Shown here: positions 1 to 12,670 of the stretch, piece after piece | Position numbering within the stretch: the first letter of the stretch is position 1 | How the letters are laid out: every line of letters starts with the position of its first letter | DNA from: Arthrobacter woluwensis | GTDB lineage: Bacteria > Actinomycetota > Actinomycetes > Actinomycetales > Micrococcaceae | Assembly (NCBI RefSeq): GCF_900105345.1 | Contig: NZ_FNSN01000003.1 | Location: 1,736,001 to 1,800,000 of the forward strand | Direction of reading: 5' to 3' | DNA: 64,000 bases | Notes under the pieces: generated by a model | Databases searched by the model: none | Seen by the model: the letters and a program-made list of their open reading frames with translations, nothing else | Told to the model about the DNA's origin: nothing | Translations under genes and position numbers: made by a program

Positions 1-36
1 GCACCTCGCCCCTCGTGTCTCCCCGGGAGGAAACCC

Positions 37-1341
37 ATGACCGCTCCAGCGAACGCTCCCCTCAGCTCGCGCGGACGACTCGCCGCCACACTGCCCGTGG
101 AGCAGCTGGCCGAGATCTCCGCCTTGTTCGAGTTCCGGCGCACCGGATATTCACTCGATGCCCCGTTCTACACGGACCCCACGATCTTCAAGCTGGACAT
201 GGAAGCCATCTTCGGGCAGCACTGGATCTTCGCCGCGAGCACGGCGGAACTGCCGGAGCCGGGGGACTATGTGACGGTTGATTACGGCCCCTACTCCCTG
301 ATCGTCCTGCGCAACGACGACGGCGGCGTGAACGTCCTGCACAACGTCTGCCGCCATCGCGGCGCCCGCGTGCTCACCAAGGCCGCGGGGCAGACCGGCA
401 ACCTGGTCTGCGGGTACCACTCGTGGACGTACTCGCCCGAGGGCAACCTGATCCATGCCTCCGCGCCCGGCGAGGCCAAGTTCGACAAGAACTGCTTCGC
501 GCTCAAGAAGGCCCACGGCCTCGAGGTCGCCGGGCTCATCTTCGTGTGTCTCGCGGCCGAACCGCCCACCGACTTCTACGAGACCGCCAAAATCTTCGAG
601 CCGTACCTGGCGCCTCACGAGCTGGCCAAGACGAAGATTGCCTACCAGCAGAACATCATCGAAGAGGGCAACTGGAAGCTCGTCATGGAGAACAACCGTG
701 AGTGCTACCACTGCGACGGGCACCCCGAGCTCGCCTGCTCCCTGTTCCCCACCTGGGGTCTGACGGAGGGGCTCATCCCCACCCACCTCGAGGAGGTCTG
801 GGAGCGCAACAAGGTGGCCCAGTCGGACCTCGAAGCGCGCTGCGACCGATACGGACTCCCGCACCAGGTGGTGGAGGAGCTCGACACCCGCATCGCCGGC
901 ATCCGCATCTCCCGTGAGGCCCTCGACGGCGACGGCGAGTCGTTCTCCGCCGACGGCCGCCGGCTGTCCAAGAAGCTCCTCGGCGACCTGCGCGATTTCC
1001 GCCTGGGCCGTTGCTCGATGCACCTCCAGCCCAACTGCTGGTTCCACTTCATGAGCGACCACGTCATCACGTTCGGCGTGTTCCCGATCAACGAGCACCA
1101 GACGCTCGTCCGCACCACCTGGCTGGTGGCCGATGACGCCGTGGAAGGCGTCGACTACGACCTGGACAAGCTCACCTACACCTGGAAGCAGACCAACATC
1201 CAGGACAAGGCGTTCGTGGAACTCTGCCAGCAGGGCGCCGCGAGCCCCGCCTACGAACCCGGCCCGTACATGAAGAGCGAGTACCAGGTGGAGGCGTTCA
1301 TCAACTGGTACGTGCACCGCGTGCAGGAGCACCTGGCATGA
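37..1341 (+). CDS. gbcA: Glycine betaine monooxygenase, Rieske oxygenase subunit
   Basis: This 434-residue protein is a Rieske-type non-haem iron oxygenase that should demethylate glycine betaine to dimethylglycine, releasing formaldehyde. The Rieske cluster ligands are visible as C105-R-H107 and C125-G-Y-H128. The mononuclear iron site is the E222-C-Y-H225-x3-H229 motif. A GGAGG ribosome site lies 6 bases before the ATG. The gene overlaps the reductase gene by 4 bases (ATGA), so the two subunits are made together. Members of this family also act on other quaternary amines (carnitine, stachydrine), but the surrounding choline, dimethylglycine and sarcosine genes make betaine the best substrate. 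The promoter lies outside or at the very edge of the window. Confidence 0.92.
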   Translation: MTAPANAPLSSRGRLAATLPVEQLAEISALFEFRRTGYSLDAPFYTDPTIFKLDMEAIFGQHWIFAASTAELPEPGDYVTVDYGPYSLIVLRNDDGGVNVLHNVCRHRGARVLTKAAGQTGNLVCGYHSWTYSPEGNLIHASAPGEAKFDKNCFALKKAHGLEVAGLIFVCLAAEPPTDFYETAKIFEPYLAPHELAKTKIAYQQNIIEEGNWKLVMENNRECYHCDGHPELACSLFPTWGLTEGLIPTHLEEVWERNKVAQSDLEARCDRYGLPHQVVEELDTRIAGIRISREALDGDGESFSADGRRLSKKLLGDLRDFRLGRCSMHLQPNCWFHFMSDHVITFGVFPINEHQTLVRTTWLVADDAVEGVDYDLDKLTYTWKQTNIQDKAFVELCQQGAASPAYEPGPYMKSEYQVEAFINWYVHRVQEHLA

Positions 1342-2732
1342 CCGAAGTCCTCACGCAGCAGGTGGTCCGGGAACCCCAGCGCATCCGCGGCCTGGAGATG
1401 CCCTGGAACCGGGTGATGGGCGGCGCCGAGACCCCCGCCCGGGCCGCCCGGGCGCTGGGACCGTGGCACCCGCAGGAGTTCATGGCCGAGTGCGTCGAGA
1501 TCATCCCCGAGGCGGGCGGTCTGATGACCTTCGTCTTCCGCCGTGGCGACGGGGCGCCGCTCGCGTTCCGTGCGGGCCAGTACGTCAACATCGCCTTCCC
1601 GGTGAACGGGGACGACGAGGATCCAGTGGACCGCAGCTACTCGTTGTCCAGCTCACCCACCCAGCCGTGGACCTTCAGCTTTTCCGTGAAGAGGGATGCC
1701 GCCGGCGCGGTCTCGCCGTGGATCCACGAGAACGTCAGGCCCGGCACCGTGCTGGACATGCTCGGGCCGGTCGGCGCGTTCCATCTGCCGGATGCGGACC
1801 GCCGTGCCCGCTATCTCCTGCTGGCCGCGGGAGCGGGCATCACTCCCATCATGTCCATGGTCCGCACCATTCACTCGTTGCCCGGCCAGGCCGACGTCGT
1901 CGTGCTCTATCACGGCGCGGAAGCCGACGGCTTCGCCTTCCAGCGGGAACTGGACCACATCGCCTCCGTGGATTCGCGGATCCGTGTCCATTACTCGCTC
2001 GGCGACCGGGGCGTCCCGGAGGGATGGCAGGGCCTGCGCGGGCGGCTCAGCGCGGCGATGATCGACGAGGTCGCCCCCGACGCCAACGGCCGGCAGGTGT
2101 ACGCCTGCGGACCGGAGGGATATCTGAACACCGCGACGGAGCTCCTGAGGAAGGTCGGGGTGGACGACACCTCGATCTACATGGAGTTCTTCACCGGGAA
2201 CCGCCAGACGCTGCTGGAGTACCAGCAGGAGATCGCGCTGGCCTCGGACATCGCGGAGGAGATCGCCGAGGAGATCGCGGAATCCCCCGAGGAGTACTTC
2301 GAGAGCCAGCCGGCCGCGTTCGGGATCTACGAACCCGGCTACGACGAGGACGGCACGCTCGACGCCACGGGGCTGCCGCTGGAAGCCGCGGGCACGGCGG
2401 CACCCGACGCCGAGGCGGCGCCCGCACCGGGCGCCCCTGACCCGTCCGGCTTCACCACGGTGGGCGCCGGAAGCCTCACCCTGTCCTTCCTCCGCACCGG
2501 GGTCAATGTCCGGATCGACCCCAGCGAGCACATCCTCGAGGTGGCGCAGCGCGCCGGGGTGAGGATCGGCGCCAACTGCAAGGAAGGCATGTGCGGCTCC
2601 TGCAAGGTCGTCAAGCTCTCCGGCGACGTCGACATGAACCACCAGGGCGGGATCCGGGCGCGGGAGATCGCCGCCGGGAAGTTCCTGCCCTGCTGCTCGA
2701 CGGCGAAGACCGACCTGGTCATCGACGCCTGA
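1338..2732 (+). CDS. gbcB: Glycine betaine monooxygenase, ferredoxin reductase subunit
   Basis: This 464-residue electron-transfer partner of GbcA carries electrons from NAD(P)H through FAD and a 2Fe-2S cluster to the Rieske oxygenase. The FAD-binding RSYS motif is at residues 99-102 and the nucleotide-binding GAGITP motif at 165-170. The plant-type ferredoxin domain is C-terminal, with C414, C419, C422 and C452/C453. Between the reductase and ferredoxin domains lies a long acidic then Pro/Ala-rich linker, roughly residues 297-375. It contains a short in-frame repeat of the EEIA type. The start overlaps the gbcA stop. Typical GbcB proteins are near 370 residues, so this one is enlarged mainly by the linker. 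Confidence 0.9.
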   Translation: MTEVLTQQVVREPQRIRGLEMPWNRVMGGAETPARAARALGPWHPQEFMAECVEIIPEAGGLMTFVFRRGDGAPLAFRAGQYVNIAFPVNGDDEDPVDRSYSLSSSPTQPWTFSFSVKRDAAGAVSPWIHENVRPGTVLDMLGPVGAFHLPDADRRARYLLLAAGAGITPIMSMVRTIHSLPGQADVVVLYHGAEADGFAFQRELDHIASVDSRIRVHYSLGDRGVPEGWQGLRGRLSAAMIDEVAPDANGRQVYACGPEGYLNTATELLRKVGVDDTSIYMEFFTGNRQTLLEYQQEIALASDIAEEIAEEIAESPEEYFESQPAAFGIYEPGYDEDGTLDATGLPLEAAGTAAPDAEAAPAPGAPDPSGFTTVGAGSLTLSFLRTGVNVRIDPSEHILEVAQRAGVRIGANCKEGMCGSCKVVKLSGDVDMNHQGGIRAREIAAGKFLPCCSTAKTDLVIDA

Positions 2733-2786
2733 CCTCTCCGTCACCCCCTGTCACCCTCAGCACGTCTCAAGATCCAGGAGTAGATC

Positions 2787-6243
<3,457 letters not shown>

Positions 6244-6259
6244 TCCGAGTCACCCCCTA

Positions 6260-6302
6260 CAGCTCCGCCCCGGTCACGCACTCCGTGGCCGGGGCGGAGC
6301 TG
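6260..6302. terminator. Terminator hairpin after dmg
   Basis: A 14-bp perfect stem (arms 6260-6273 and 6289-6302, CAGCTCCGCCCCGG type) starts 17 bases after the dmg stop. There is no clear T-run, as is usual for high-GC actinobacterial terminators. Confidence 0.8.
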
Positions 6303-6593
6303 TGTCGTGTCTGGACTGTGCTTCCGCGGGAGATGGACCGCCGGGGGAGAAGGGTGGACCGTGCGGGAGGAGCTGGTCGCCGAGTGGCCGGGCCGTCCCC
6401 GCGGGAACCCCCTGGCCTGTGGTCTTTCGCCGGTGCTCCAGCTGCGGGGGAAAGAACCTCAGCCCGGGGAAGACGGTGGACGGCGCCGTCCACGGGTGCC
6501 CCCCCCGGCGGGGTGCCTCTTCCGACGGATACTGGCCCCGGGTGTGCACCGTCCGTGGGAAACACTGATCCTCAGCCGGGAGAGGGCACGGAA
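6303..6593. other. Gene-free region with degenerate repeats
   Basis: This is about 290 bases between two terminator hairpins and between convergent genes. No convincing gene is seen. It holds degenerate repeated blocks: GGTGGACCG-like copies near 6333, 6353 and 6475, and two blocks of the form GGGAAA-n-CCTCAGCC-GGG near 6447-6467 and 6555-6580. A perfect 18-bp palindrome GTGGACGGCGCCGTCCAC lies at 6476-6493. The repeated stem-forming parts could be a structured RNA on either strand, but no known riboswitch core could be matched. Confidence 0.45.
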
Positions 6594-6624
6594 GAGCCCG
6601 GCCGGTCGATGACCAGCCGGGCTC
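6594..6624 (-). terminator. Terminator hairpin after the APC permease gene
   Basis: A 9-bp perfect stem GAGCCCGGC / GCCGGGCTC lies 30 bases past the stop codon of the minus-strand permease gene. Confidence 0.65.
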
Positions 6625-6653
6625 GTCCTGGAACCTGCGCCGAGGTGACGGCG

Positions 6654-8360
6654 CTAGTTTCCCTGCGGCTCGTAAGGACAGCGGGCGGTTCCGGCGCCGC
6701 TGAGGGCCGGCGCTCGCCGATGGTGGCGGTGATGCACGGGGCACGGCTGAAGGGCCAGGTCGCCGGCTTCCGCGGCGCCGGTCCCGTCGGCGGCATCCGC
6801 CGGGACCTCCGGAGCCTCTGCCGCCGCGGCGTGCTCGGCGAGGACACCCGTCTGATGCCGGAGCTTCAGCCGGTAGAGCAGCGTGCCGATGACGATCACC
6901 CCGACCACGAACATCACCCCGCCCCACTGGAAGTACCACTCGAACGGCGGGACGGAGTTGTAGATCTCCTGGCGTGGCCACACGAGGTTGAGCGTCATCG
7001 CCCCGCCCCACAGCACCGCCAGGATGTTCACGGGAAGGCCCCATTTTCCGAGGCTGAAACCGACCTCGGTGCCGTCGTCCTTCAGCGGCCATCGCTTCTG
7101 GAAGCGACGACGGAGCATCGGCGCGGTGACCAGCAGATACGACAGGTAGATCAGCACGATGCTGATGCTGGACAGGATGGTGAAGATGGCCGGCTGGGTG
7201 ATGTTCACCAGCAGCGGGATGATCGCCAGCACGCCGATCACGATGGCGGCCACCGTGGGCGTCTTGCGGACCGGATCCACCTTGCTCAGCTGGCGGCTGA
7301 ACGGGAGGTTGTTGTCGCGGGCCATGGCGAACATCATGCGGATGGCGGCGGCGTGCACCGCGAGCGTGCACACGACGACGGCGACCACGATGCAGACCAG
7401 GAACGCCTTCCCGAAGGGGCCGCCCAGCACGGACAGCACGATGTGCTGCAGCCCGCCGTCGGGGGAGCCCAGCTTCGGGTCGTTCAGATCCGGCGCCGCG
7501 AGGATGCCGCCGAACAGCAGCAGGCCGCCGAGCAGGAAGGACGCCGTGACGGCGCGGATGATCGCCTTGGGCGCGGTCTTCTTGGGATCCTTCGTCTCCT
7601 CGCCCAGGGACGAGGCGGTGTCGAAGCCGTACATGACATAGCCCGAGGCCATCGCCGCGATGAGGAACACCCCGAAGAAGCCCATCGGCTTGCCTTCGCC
7701 GAAACCGCGGGTGTCCAGCAGGACCTCGGGGCCGTTGTTCACGTGCCAGAAGAGGGCGGCGACCAGGAGCACGGCGGCGATGAGCTCGACGAAGACGCCG
7801 ATGCTGTTGATCTTGGTCATGAGTTTCACGCCGAACGCGTTGATCAGCGTGGAGACGACGATCATGCCGGTGGCCAGGACCACGCCGTTGATCGCGAAGT
7901 CGTAGGGGCCGGAACCGTCGCCGATGAACTGGAAGCCGCTCCACAGCTGCGGCAGGGTGATCTGCAGGGCCAGGGCGACGGACCCGAGCGCCATGATCGA
8001 GGAGATCAGGAGCAGCCAGCCGGCCAGCCAGGAGGGGGTGCCGCTGCTGAGCCTCTTGGCCCAGTTGTACACCGAACCGGCCACCGGATACCGGCCGGCG
8101 AGTTCCGCGAAGCAGAGTGCGACCATGAGCTGGCCGACGAAGACGATGGGCCAGGACCAGGCGTACGCCGGTCCGGCGGTGGAGAAACCGAAATAGAAAA
8201 GCTGGAAGACGCCGGTCAGGATGGAGATGTAACTGACTCCTGCGGCGAAACTGGCGAATTTCCCGATGCTGCGGTCGAGAGTCTGGGCGTAGCCGAACTC
8301 ATCCATCCCGCTGCTGTCGGCGGTCTTGCCGGGACCGGTGGCGGTGCGTGTTTCTGACAT
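6654..8360 (-). CDS. APC-superfamily amino acid/choline permease
   Basis: This 568-residue integral membrane protein has about twelve hydrophobic segments between residues 35 and 510. It has the amino acid-polyamine-organocation permease layout, including an early FCFAEL/LAGRYPVAGSVYNW-type region. A hydrophilic, Ala/Glu-rich tail of roughly 55 residues follows the last segment. The ATG has an AGGAG site 6 bases upstream. It is downstream of betA-betB on the same strand but separated from betB by a 15-bp hairpin, so it may be only partly co-transcribed. Context suggests uptake of choline or a related methylated amine. The family also carries GABA, ethanolamine and ordinary amino acids, so the substrate is inferred. 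Confidence 0.85.
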   Translation of the reverse strand: MSETRTATGPGKTADSSGMDEFGYAQTLDRSIGKFASFAAGVSYISILTGVFQLFYFGFSTAGPAYAWSWPIVFVGQLMVALCFAELAGRYPVAGSVYNWAKRLSSGTPSWLAGWLLLISSIMALGSVALALQITLPQLWSGFQFIGDGSGPYDFAINGVVLATGMIVVSTLINAFGVKLMTKINSIGVFVELIAAVLLVAALFWHVNNGPEVLLDTRGFGEGKPMGFFGVFLIAAMASGYVMYGFDTASSLGEETKDPKKTAPKAIIRAVTASFLLGGLLLFGGILAAPDLNDPKLGSPDGGLQHIVLSVLGGPFGKAFLVCIVVAVVVCTLAVHAAAIRMMFAMARDNNLPFSRQLSKVDPVRKTPTVAAIVIGVLAIIPLLVNITQPAIFTILSSISIVLIYLSYLLVTAPMLRRRFQKRWPLKDDGTEVGFSLGKWGLPVNILAVLWGGAMTLNLVWPRQEIYNSVPPFEWYFQWGGVMFVVGVIVIGTLLYRLKLRHQTGVLAEHAAAAEAPEVPADAADGTGAAEAGDLALQPCPVHHRHHRRAPALSGAGTARCPYEPQGN

Positions 8361-8386
8361 CTGTGCTCCTCGTTCAGGTGACCCGT

Positions 8387-8422
8387 CGGTTCCGCCGCCC
8401 CGGAGACGGGGCGGCGGAACCG
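8387..8422 (-). terminator. Perfect 15-bp hairpin between betB and permease gene
   Basis: Arms 8387-8401 and 8408-8422 pair perfectly around a 6-base loop. It lies 75 bases beyond the betB stop and 26 bases before the permease start, so it could terminate betAB or limit read-through into the permease gene. Confidence 0.7.
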
Positions 8423-8496
8423 ATCAGGCGCGCGTCGTTGCACGCCCGGCCGGATCGTGGAATACCGGATGCTGCTGTTCTGCCGGTGGGCGCTGC

Positions 8497-10002
8497 TCAG
8501 TCGGAGGAGCCGAACCAACCGCTGGGTGCGGGCTGGATGTTCTGCCAGATGTGCTTGGCCTCGCGGTACTCGTTGAGCCCGGCGCGTCCGAGTTCCCGGC
8601 CGATGCCCGACTTGCCGAACCCGCCCCACTCGGCCTGGGGGACGTAGGGGTGGTAGTCGTTGATCCAGATGGTCCCGTGCCGCAGAGCGCCGGCGACCCG
8701 CTGCGCCTTCGACGCGTCCGAGGTCCACACCGCGCCCGCCAGGCCGTACTCGGTGTCGTTGGCGATCGCCACCGCCTCGGCCTCGGTGCGGAAGGTCTCA
8801 ACGGTCAGCACGGGGCCGAAGGACTCCTCCTGCAGCACGCTCATACCCGAGCGGCAGTTGCCGAGCACGGTGGGCGGGTAGAAGTAGCCGTCGGCGAGCG
8901 GACCGTCGTCGGGGATGAAGCCGCCGCAGAGCAGCTCGGCCCCTTCGGCGATGCCCGCCTGGACGTAGGCGTGGACCTGGTCGCGGTGCTTCGCGGAGAT
9001 GAGCGGACCGGTCTCGGCATCGGCGTCGAACGGGCCGCCCATCCGGATCTTCTGAGCGCGCTCCACGATCCCGGCGACGAAGCGGTCCGCGATGCTCTCC
9101 TCGACCACGAGCCGGGCGCCGGCCGAGCAGACCTGACCGGAGTGCAGGAACACCGCGGTCAGGGCGTTGTCCAGTGCCGCGTCCCAGTCGGCGTCGGCGA
9201 ACACGACGTTCGGGTTCTTCCCGCCGAGTTCGAAGGCGATGCGCTTCACGGTCTCGGCCGCGGACGCCATGATGGTCTGGCCGGTGGCCAGGCTTCCCGT
9301 CATGGAGACGAGGTCCACCCGCGGATCGGAGCTCAGCACCGGTCCGACCTTGGAGCCGCTTCCCGTGACCAGGTTCGCGACGCCGGCCGGGACGCCGGCT
9401 TCAGCCAGCGTCTCCATGAGCAGGATGGACGTCGAGGGGGTCAGCTCGCTGGGCTTGAGCACGAACGAGTTGCCTGCCACGAGCGCCGGGGCGACCTTCC
9501 AGGCGGCCTGCAGCAGCGGGTAGTTCCACGGCGCGATGAGGGCGCAGACGCCGAGCGGTTCGTAGACCACGCGGCTGATGGCGTTCGGCAGTCCGGTGTC
9601 GATCACGCGGCCGGCGTCGAGGCCCGCGATCTTGCCGTAGTACCGGAAACAGGAGGCGATGTCGTCGATGTCGTACTCGGCCTCGACCAGGCGCTTGCCC
9701 GTGTCCAGGGCTTCGGCCCGCGCATACGCGGCCTTGTCGCGTTCGAGCAGGCTCGCGATCTTCAGGAGGACCTCGCCGCGTTCGATGTCGGTCTTGTGGC
9801 GCCACGGGCCCTCGTCGAAGGCGTTGCGCGCGCTGGCGATCGCCCGCTCGGCGTCCTCGACGGTGGCTGACACGACGACGGCGACCTCCTGCCCGTCCGC
9901 CGGACAGCGCACGGTGGTGGTCCCGCCGTCGGCGGCCTGCTGCCAGGACCCGTCGATGTACAGGCCCCGGATGGTCTTCGTCTCGGTGGGTGTCACGGTC
10001 AT
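8497..10002 (-). CDS. betB: Betaine aldehyde dehydrogenase
   Basis: This 501-residue aldehyde dehydrogenase-superfamily enzyme should oxidise betaine aldehyde to glycine betaine with NAD(P)+. The general base is E258 in the FELGGKNP motif and the catalytic nucleophile C292 in GQVCSAG. Length is standard for the family. The ATG is only 4 bases beyond the betA stop, so betA and betB form one operon in pathway order. Aldehyde dehydrogenases of this group can act on several amino-aldehydes, but linkage to betA makes the betaine role strong. Confidence 0.92.
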   Translation of the reverse strand: MTVTPTETKTIRGLYIDGSWQQAADGGTTTVRCPADGQEVAVVVSATVEDAERAIASARNAFDEGPWRHKTDIERGEVLLKIASLLERDKAAYARAEALDTGKRLVEAEYDIDDIASCFRYYGKIAGLDAGRVIDTGLPNAISRVVYEPLGVCALIAPWNYPLLQAAWKVAPALVAGNSFVLKPSELTPSTSILLMETLAEAGVPAGVANLVTGSGSKVGPVLSSDPRVDLVSMTGSLATGQTIMASAAETVKRIAFELGGKNPNVVFADADWDAALDNALTAVFLHSGQVCSAGARLVVEESIADRFVAGIVERAQKIRMGGPFDADAETGPLISAKHRDQVHAYVQAGIAEGAELLCGGFIPDDGPLADGYFYPPTVLGNCRSGMSVLQEESFGPVLTVETFRTEAEAVAIANDTEYGLAGAVWTSDASKAQRVAGALRHGTIWINDYHPYVPQAEWGGFGKSGIGRELGRAGLNEYREAKHIWQNIQPAPSGWFGSSD

Positions 10003-10006
10003 CTTC

Positions 10007-11713
10007 TCAACCCTTCACTGGCTGGCCGTTGGCGGACTGGTCCCGTTCGAGTGGGGAGACGCCGTGGCGATAGAACTCGGTGTGCTGCGCGGCGAGCGGC
10101 TCCTTGCCCAGGATGAGGTCCGCGGCTCGCTCGGCCAGCATCATCACCGGGGCGTAGATGTTCCCGTTGGTCACGTACGGCATGGCGGAGGCGTCCACGA
10201 CGCGCAGGCCCTTGGTGCCGTGCACGCGCATGGTGAGCGGATCCACGACGGCCATCGGATCCGAGGCCGGACCCATCTTGGCGGTGCACGACGGGTGGAG
10301 GGCCGTCTCGGCGTCCTTGGCCACCCAGTCGAGGATCTCCTGATCGGTCTGGACCGAGGGGCCGGGGGAGATCTCGCCGCCGTTGTAGGGGGACATGGCG
10401 GACTGGCCGAGGATGTCGCGGGAGATGCGGACGGCTTCCACCCATTCGCGGCGGTCCTGATCGGTCGACAGGTAGTTGAAGATCATGGACGGGTGCACGG
10501 TCGGGTCCGAGGAGCGGATCTTCAGACTGCCCCGGGCGTCGGAGTACATGGGGCCGATGTGGACCTGGTAGCCGTGCTTGGCCTCGGCCTTCTGGCCGTC
10601 GTAGCGCACCGCCACCGGCAGGAAGTGGAACATGAGGTTGGGGTAGGCCACGTCCTCGTTGGACCGGACGAAACCGCCGCCCTCGAAGTGGTTGGTGGCC
10701 GCGGGACCCTTCCGGCCGAGGAGCCACTGCAGACCGATGAACGGCATGCGCCAGACGTCGAGCGCGGGCTGCATGGAGACGGGCTGGGTGCAGGCGTGCT
10801 GGATGTAGACCTCGAGGTGATCCTGCAGGTTCTCGCCGACGCCGGGGAGGTTGATCACGGACTTGATGCCGAAGTTCCGGAGGTGCTGCGCGTCGCCCAC
10901 GCCGGAGAGCTGCAGCAGCTGCGGGGTGTTGATGGCGCCACCGGACAGGATCACCTCGCCGGCGTTGACGGTGTGCGTCTTGCCGTTGTGGCGGTAGGTG
11001 ACGCCCGTGGCGGTGTCGCCCGTGAAGTTGACCTTGGTGACGAACGCACGGGTCTGCACGGTCAGGTTCGGGCGGCCGCGGTTCGGACGGAGGTAGGCGC
11101 GGGAGGCGGAGAGGCGCTGGCCCTTGTGGACGTTGCGGTCGAAGGGGGCGAAACCCTCCTGGCGGTAGCCGTTGACGTCGTCGGTGAGAGGGAATCCGGC
11201 CTGCTGGGCGGCCTGGAAGAACGCGCCGAAGAGGGGGTTGGTGGCCGGGCCGCGTTCCAGGACGAGGGGTCCGTCGTGGCCGCGGAACTCGTCGTCCGGG
11301 TCCGCTGCGAGGGTGGTCTCCATGCGGCGGAAGTAAGGCAGACAGTGGGCGTAGTCCCAGGTCTCCATCCCGGCGTCGGCGCCCCAGCGCTCATAGTCCA
11401 GGGGGTTGCCGCGCTGGAAGATCATGCCGTTGATGGAGCTGGAACCGCCGAGGACCTTGCCGCGGGCATGGGCCACGCGACGGCCGCCCATGTGGGGTTC
11501 GGGGTCCGATTCGTAGCGCCAGTCGTAGAACGGGTTGCCGCTGGGGAAGGTCAGGGCCGCGGGCATCTGGATGAACAGGTCCCAGGGGTAATCACTGCGG
11601 CCCGCTTCCAGGACCAGCACGCTGCGGGTGCCGCCCTCGCTCAGGCGGTTGGCCAGCACGGAGCCGGCGCTTCCTCCGCCCACGATCACGTAGTCGTAGC
11701 TGCTGTTGCTCAT
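10007..11713 (-). CDS. betA: Choline dehydrogenase (GMC oxidoreductase)
   Basis: This GMC-family flavoprotein (568 residues) oxidises choline to betaine aldehyde. The FAD motif [13 protein letters not shown] starts near residue 8. The GMC signatures GGSSSINGM and [12 protein letters not shown] are present, and the catalytic His is near residue 473 ([10 protein letters not shown]). The chosen ATG has AAGGAGA 6 bases upstream. An in-frame start 10 codons earlier lacks any ribosome site. The upstream region carries two TetR-type inverted repeats, one overlapping the likely -35 box. The first gene of the betAB unit. Confidence 0.93.
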   Translation of the reverse strand: MSNSSYDYVIVGGGSAGSVLANRLSEGGTRSVLVLEAGRSDYPWDLFIQMPAALTFPSGNPFYDWRYESDPEPHMGGRRVAHARGKVLGGSSSINGMIFQRGNPLDYERWGADAGMETWDYAHCLPYFRRMETTLAADPDDEFRGHDGPLVLERGPATNPLFGAFFQAAQQAGFPLTDDVNGYRQEGFAPFDRNVHKGQRLSASRAYLRPNRGRPNLTVQTRAFVTKVNFTGDTATGVTYRHNGKTHTVNAGEVILSGGAINTPQLLQLSGVGDAQHLRNFGIKSVINLPGVGENLQDHLEVYIQHACTQPVSMQPALDVWRMPFIGLQWLLGRKGPAATNHFEGGGFVRSNEDVAYPNLMFHFLPVAVRYDGQKAEAKHGYQVHIGPMYSDARGSLKIRSSDPTVHPSMIFNYLSTDQDRREWVEAVRISRDILGQSAMSPYNGGEISPGPSVQTDQEILDWVAKDAETALHPSCTAKMGPASDPMAVVDPLTMRVHGTKGLRVVDASAMPYVTNGNIYAPVMMLAERAADLILGKEPLAAQHTEFYRHGVSPLERDQSANGQPVKG

Positions 11714-11784
11714 GAAGTCTCCTTGCACCTCGAGCGGAAGCACGGCGTCTGCTCCGCGCGACCCACGCCGGTGTGACGCGGGTC

Positions 11785-11847
11785 ATATTTTCGAGGTTAG
11801 CGGAGCTTGAACAAACGTTCAAGACCCAGTTTGGACATTTGTTCAAA
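11785..11847 (-). promoter_or_regulatory. betA promoter with two TetR/BetI-type operators
   Basis: Two inverted repeats lie 24 bases apart centre to centre. CTTGAAC-AAAC-GTTCAAG (11806-11823) is perfect, and TTTGGAC-ATTT-GTTCAAA (11830-11847) has one mismatch. On the minus strand a possible -35 TTGTTC (11809-11814) sits inside the first repeat, with -10 AAATAT (11785-11790) 18 bases further. Binding would therefore block RNA polymerase. The regulator is most likely the TetR protein encoded just upstream at 11955-12539. Confidence 0.65.
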
Positions 11848-11954
11848 GGGGTGCGGGCCGGTGCCTGTCGGGCCTGTTCAGGCGCGGATGAGGGCGCTGC
11901 GGGCAGGGAGAAAAAGCCTCGTCACATTGGCGTGGAGAGGGGGAGGAACGCCGC

Positions 11955-12539
11955 TCAGTCGGCGAAAGCGATCTCTTCCGTGCGGAGGATGCTCCGCTCG
12001 ATGGAGGACGGATCGATGCCCAGCAGCGACGTGAGCCACATGCCGTTCTGCACCACGACGACGTCGGCCGCCCGGTCTTTGCACTGCGCCGGCGTGAGCG
12101 TGGGCTTCGCCTTGGAGATCAGCTCGGCCAGCCCGTCGAGATACCGGTCGAACGCTTCGGCGTTGATGGCGGCGAACTCCTCGTCGGCCTGGGCGAGGGC
12201 CCAGAGGTGGAGACGCAGGGAGAGGTACTGGGTGGTCAGGATCTCCGGCGCCGCGACGCGCCGCAGCGCCGTGCGGAGCTGTTCGTCGGGGGACGCCTCG
12301 GGATCCGGGGCGACCAGCCGCAGATCGCTTTCACTGATCCGGCCGAGCACCGCGCGGATGAGACTGGGCTTGTCCGCGTAGTAGTAGTTCACGAGTCCGA
12401 GCGCGACGCCGGCCTCCCGCGCCACCGCTCGCATATTGACCCCCGAGATGCCATGGCGCGAGAGCAGCTCCAGCACCGCATCCAGAATGCGGGACTGGCG
12501 GTCCACCTGCTGCCGGGAATTCACTGTGCTGGGTTCCAC
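11955..12539 (-). CDS. TetR-family regulator, BetI-like
   Basis: This 194-residue regulator has an N-terminal TetR helix-turn-helix (about residues 15-60, with GISGVNMRAVAREAGVALGLVNYYY) and a helical ligand-binding domain. It lies directly upstream of betAB on the same strand, and two TetR-size inverted repeats lie between it and betA. BetI-type choline-responsive repression is therefore likely. The start is GTG at 12537-12539. A second GTG five codons later is also possible, and neither has a strong ribosome site. Ligand (choline or betaine) is inferred from context only. Confidence 0.82.
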   Translation of the reverse strand: MEPSTVNSRQQVDRQSRILDAVLELLSRHGISGVNMRAVAREAGVALGLVNYYYADKPSLIRAVLGRISESDLRLVAPDPEASPDEQLRTALRRVAAPEILTTQYLSLRLHLWALAQADEEFAAINAEAFDRYLDGLAELISKAKPTLTPAQCKDRAADVVVVQNGMWLTSLLGIDPSSIERSILRTEEIAFAD

Positions 12540-12633
12540 TCGGACAGACTATGGCGAAACTCCCCGGAGGCGCATCCACCGGCTTTCCGCGGGTCTCCGC
12601 ACGACGCCGGGCGCGACGCCGGGCACGCGGAGA

Positions 12634-12663
12634 GAGCCCTCCCGGATCTCGCCGGGAGGGCTC
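12634..12663 (-). terminator. Second terminator hairpin after fdhA
   Basis: A 12-bp perfect stem GAGCCCTCCCGG / CCGGGAGGGCTC with a 6-base loop lies between the fdhA stop and the TetR gene start. It is the second of two hairpins in tandem. Confidence 0.7.
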
Positions 12664-12670
12664 GGGACAG

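Noticed and set aside
6303..6593. Tandem glycine, cobalamin or similar riboswitch
   Set aside because: CCTCAGCC-type blocks faintly recall the glycine aptamer, but the GCCGAAGG core and the cobalamin box are missing on both strands and no gene follows in the right direction.
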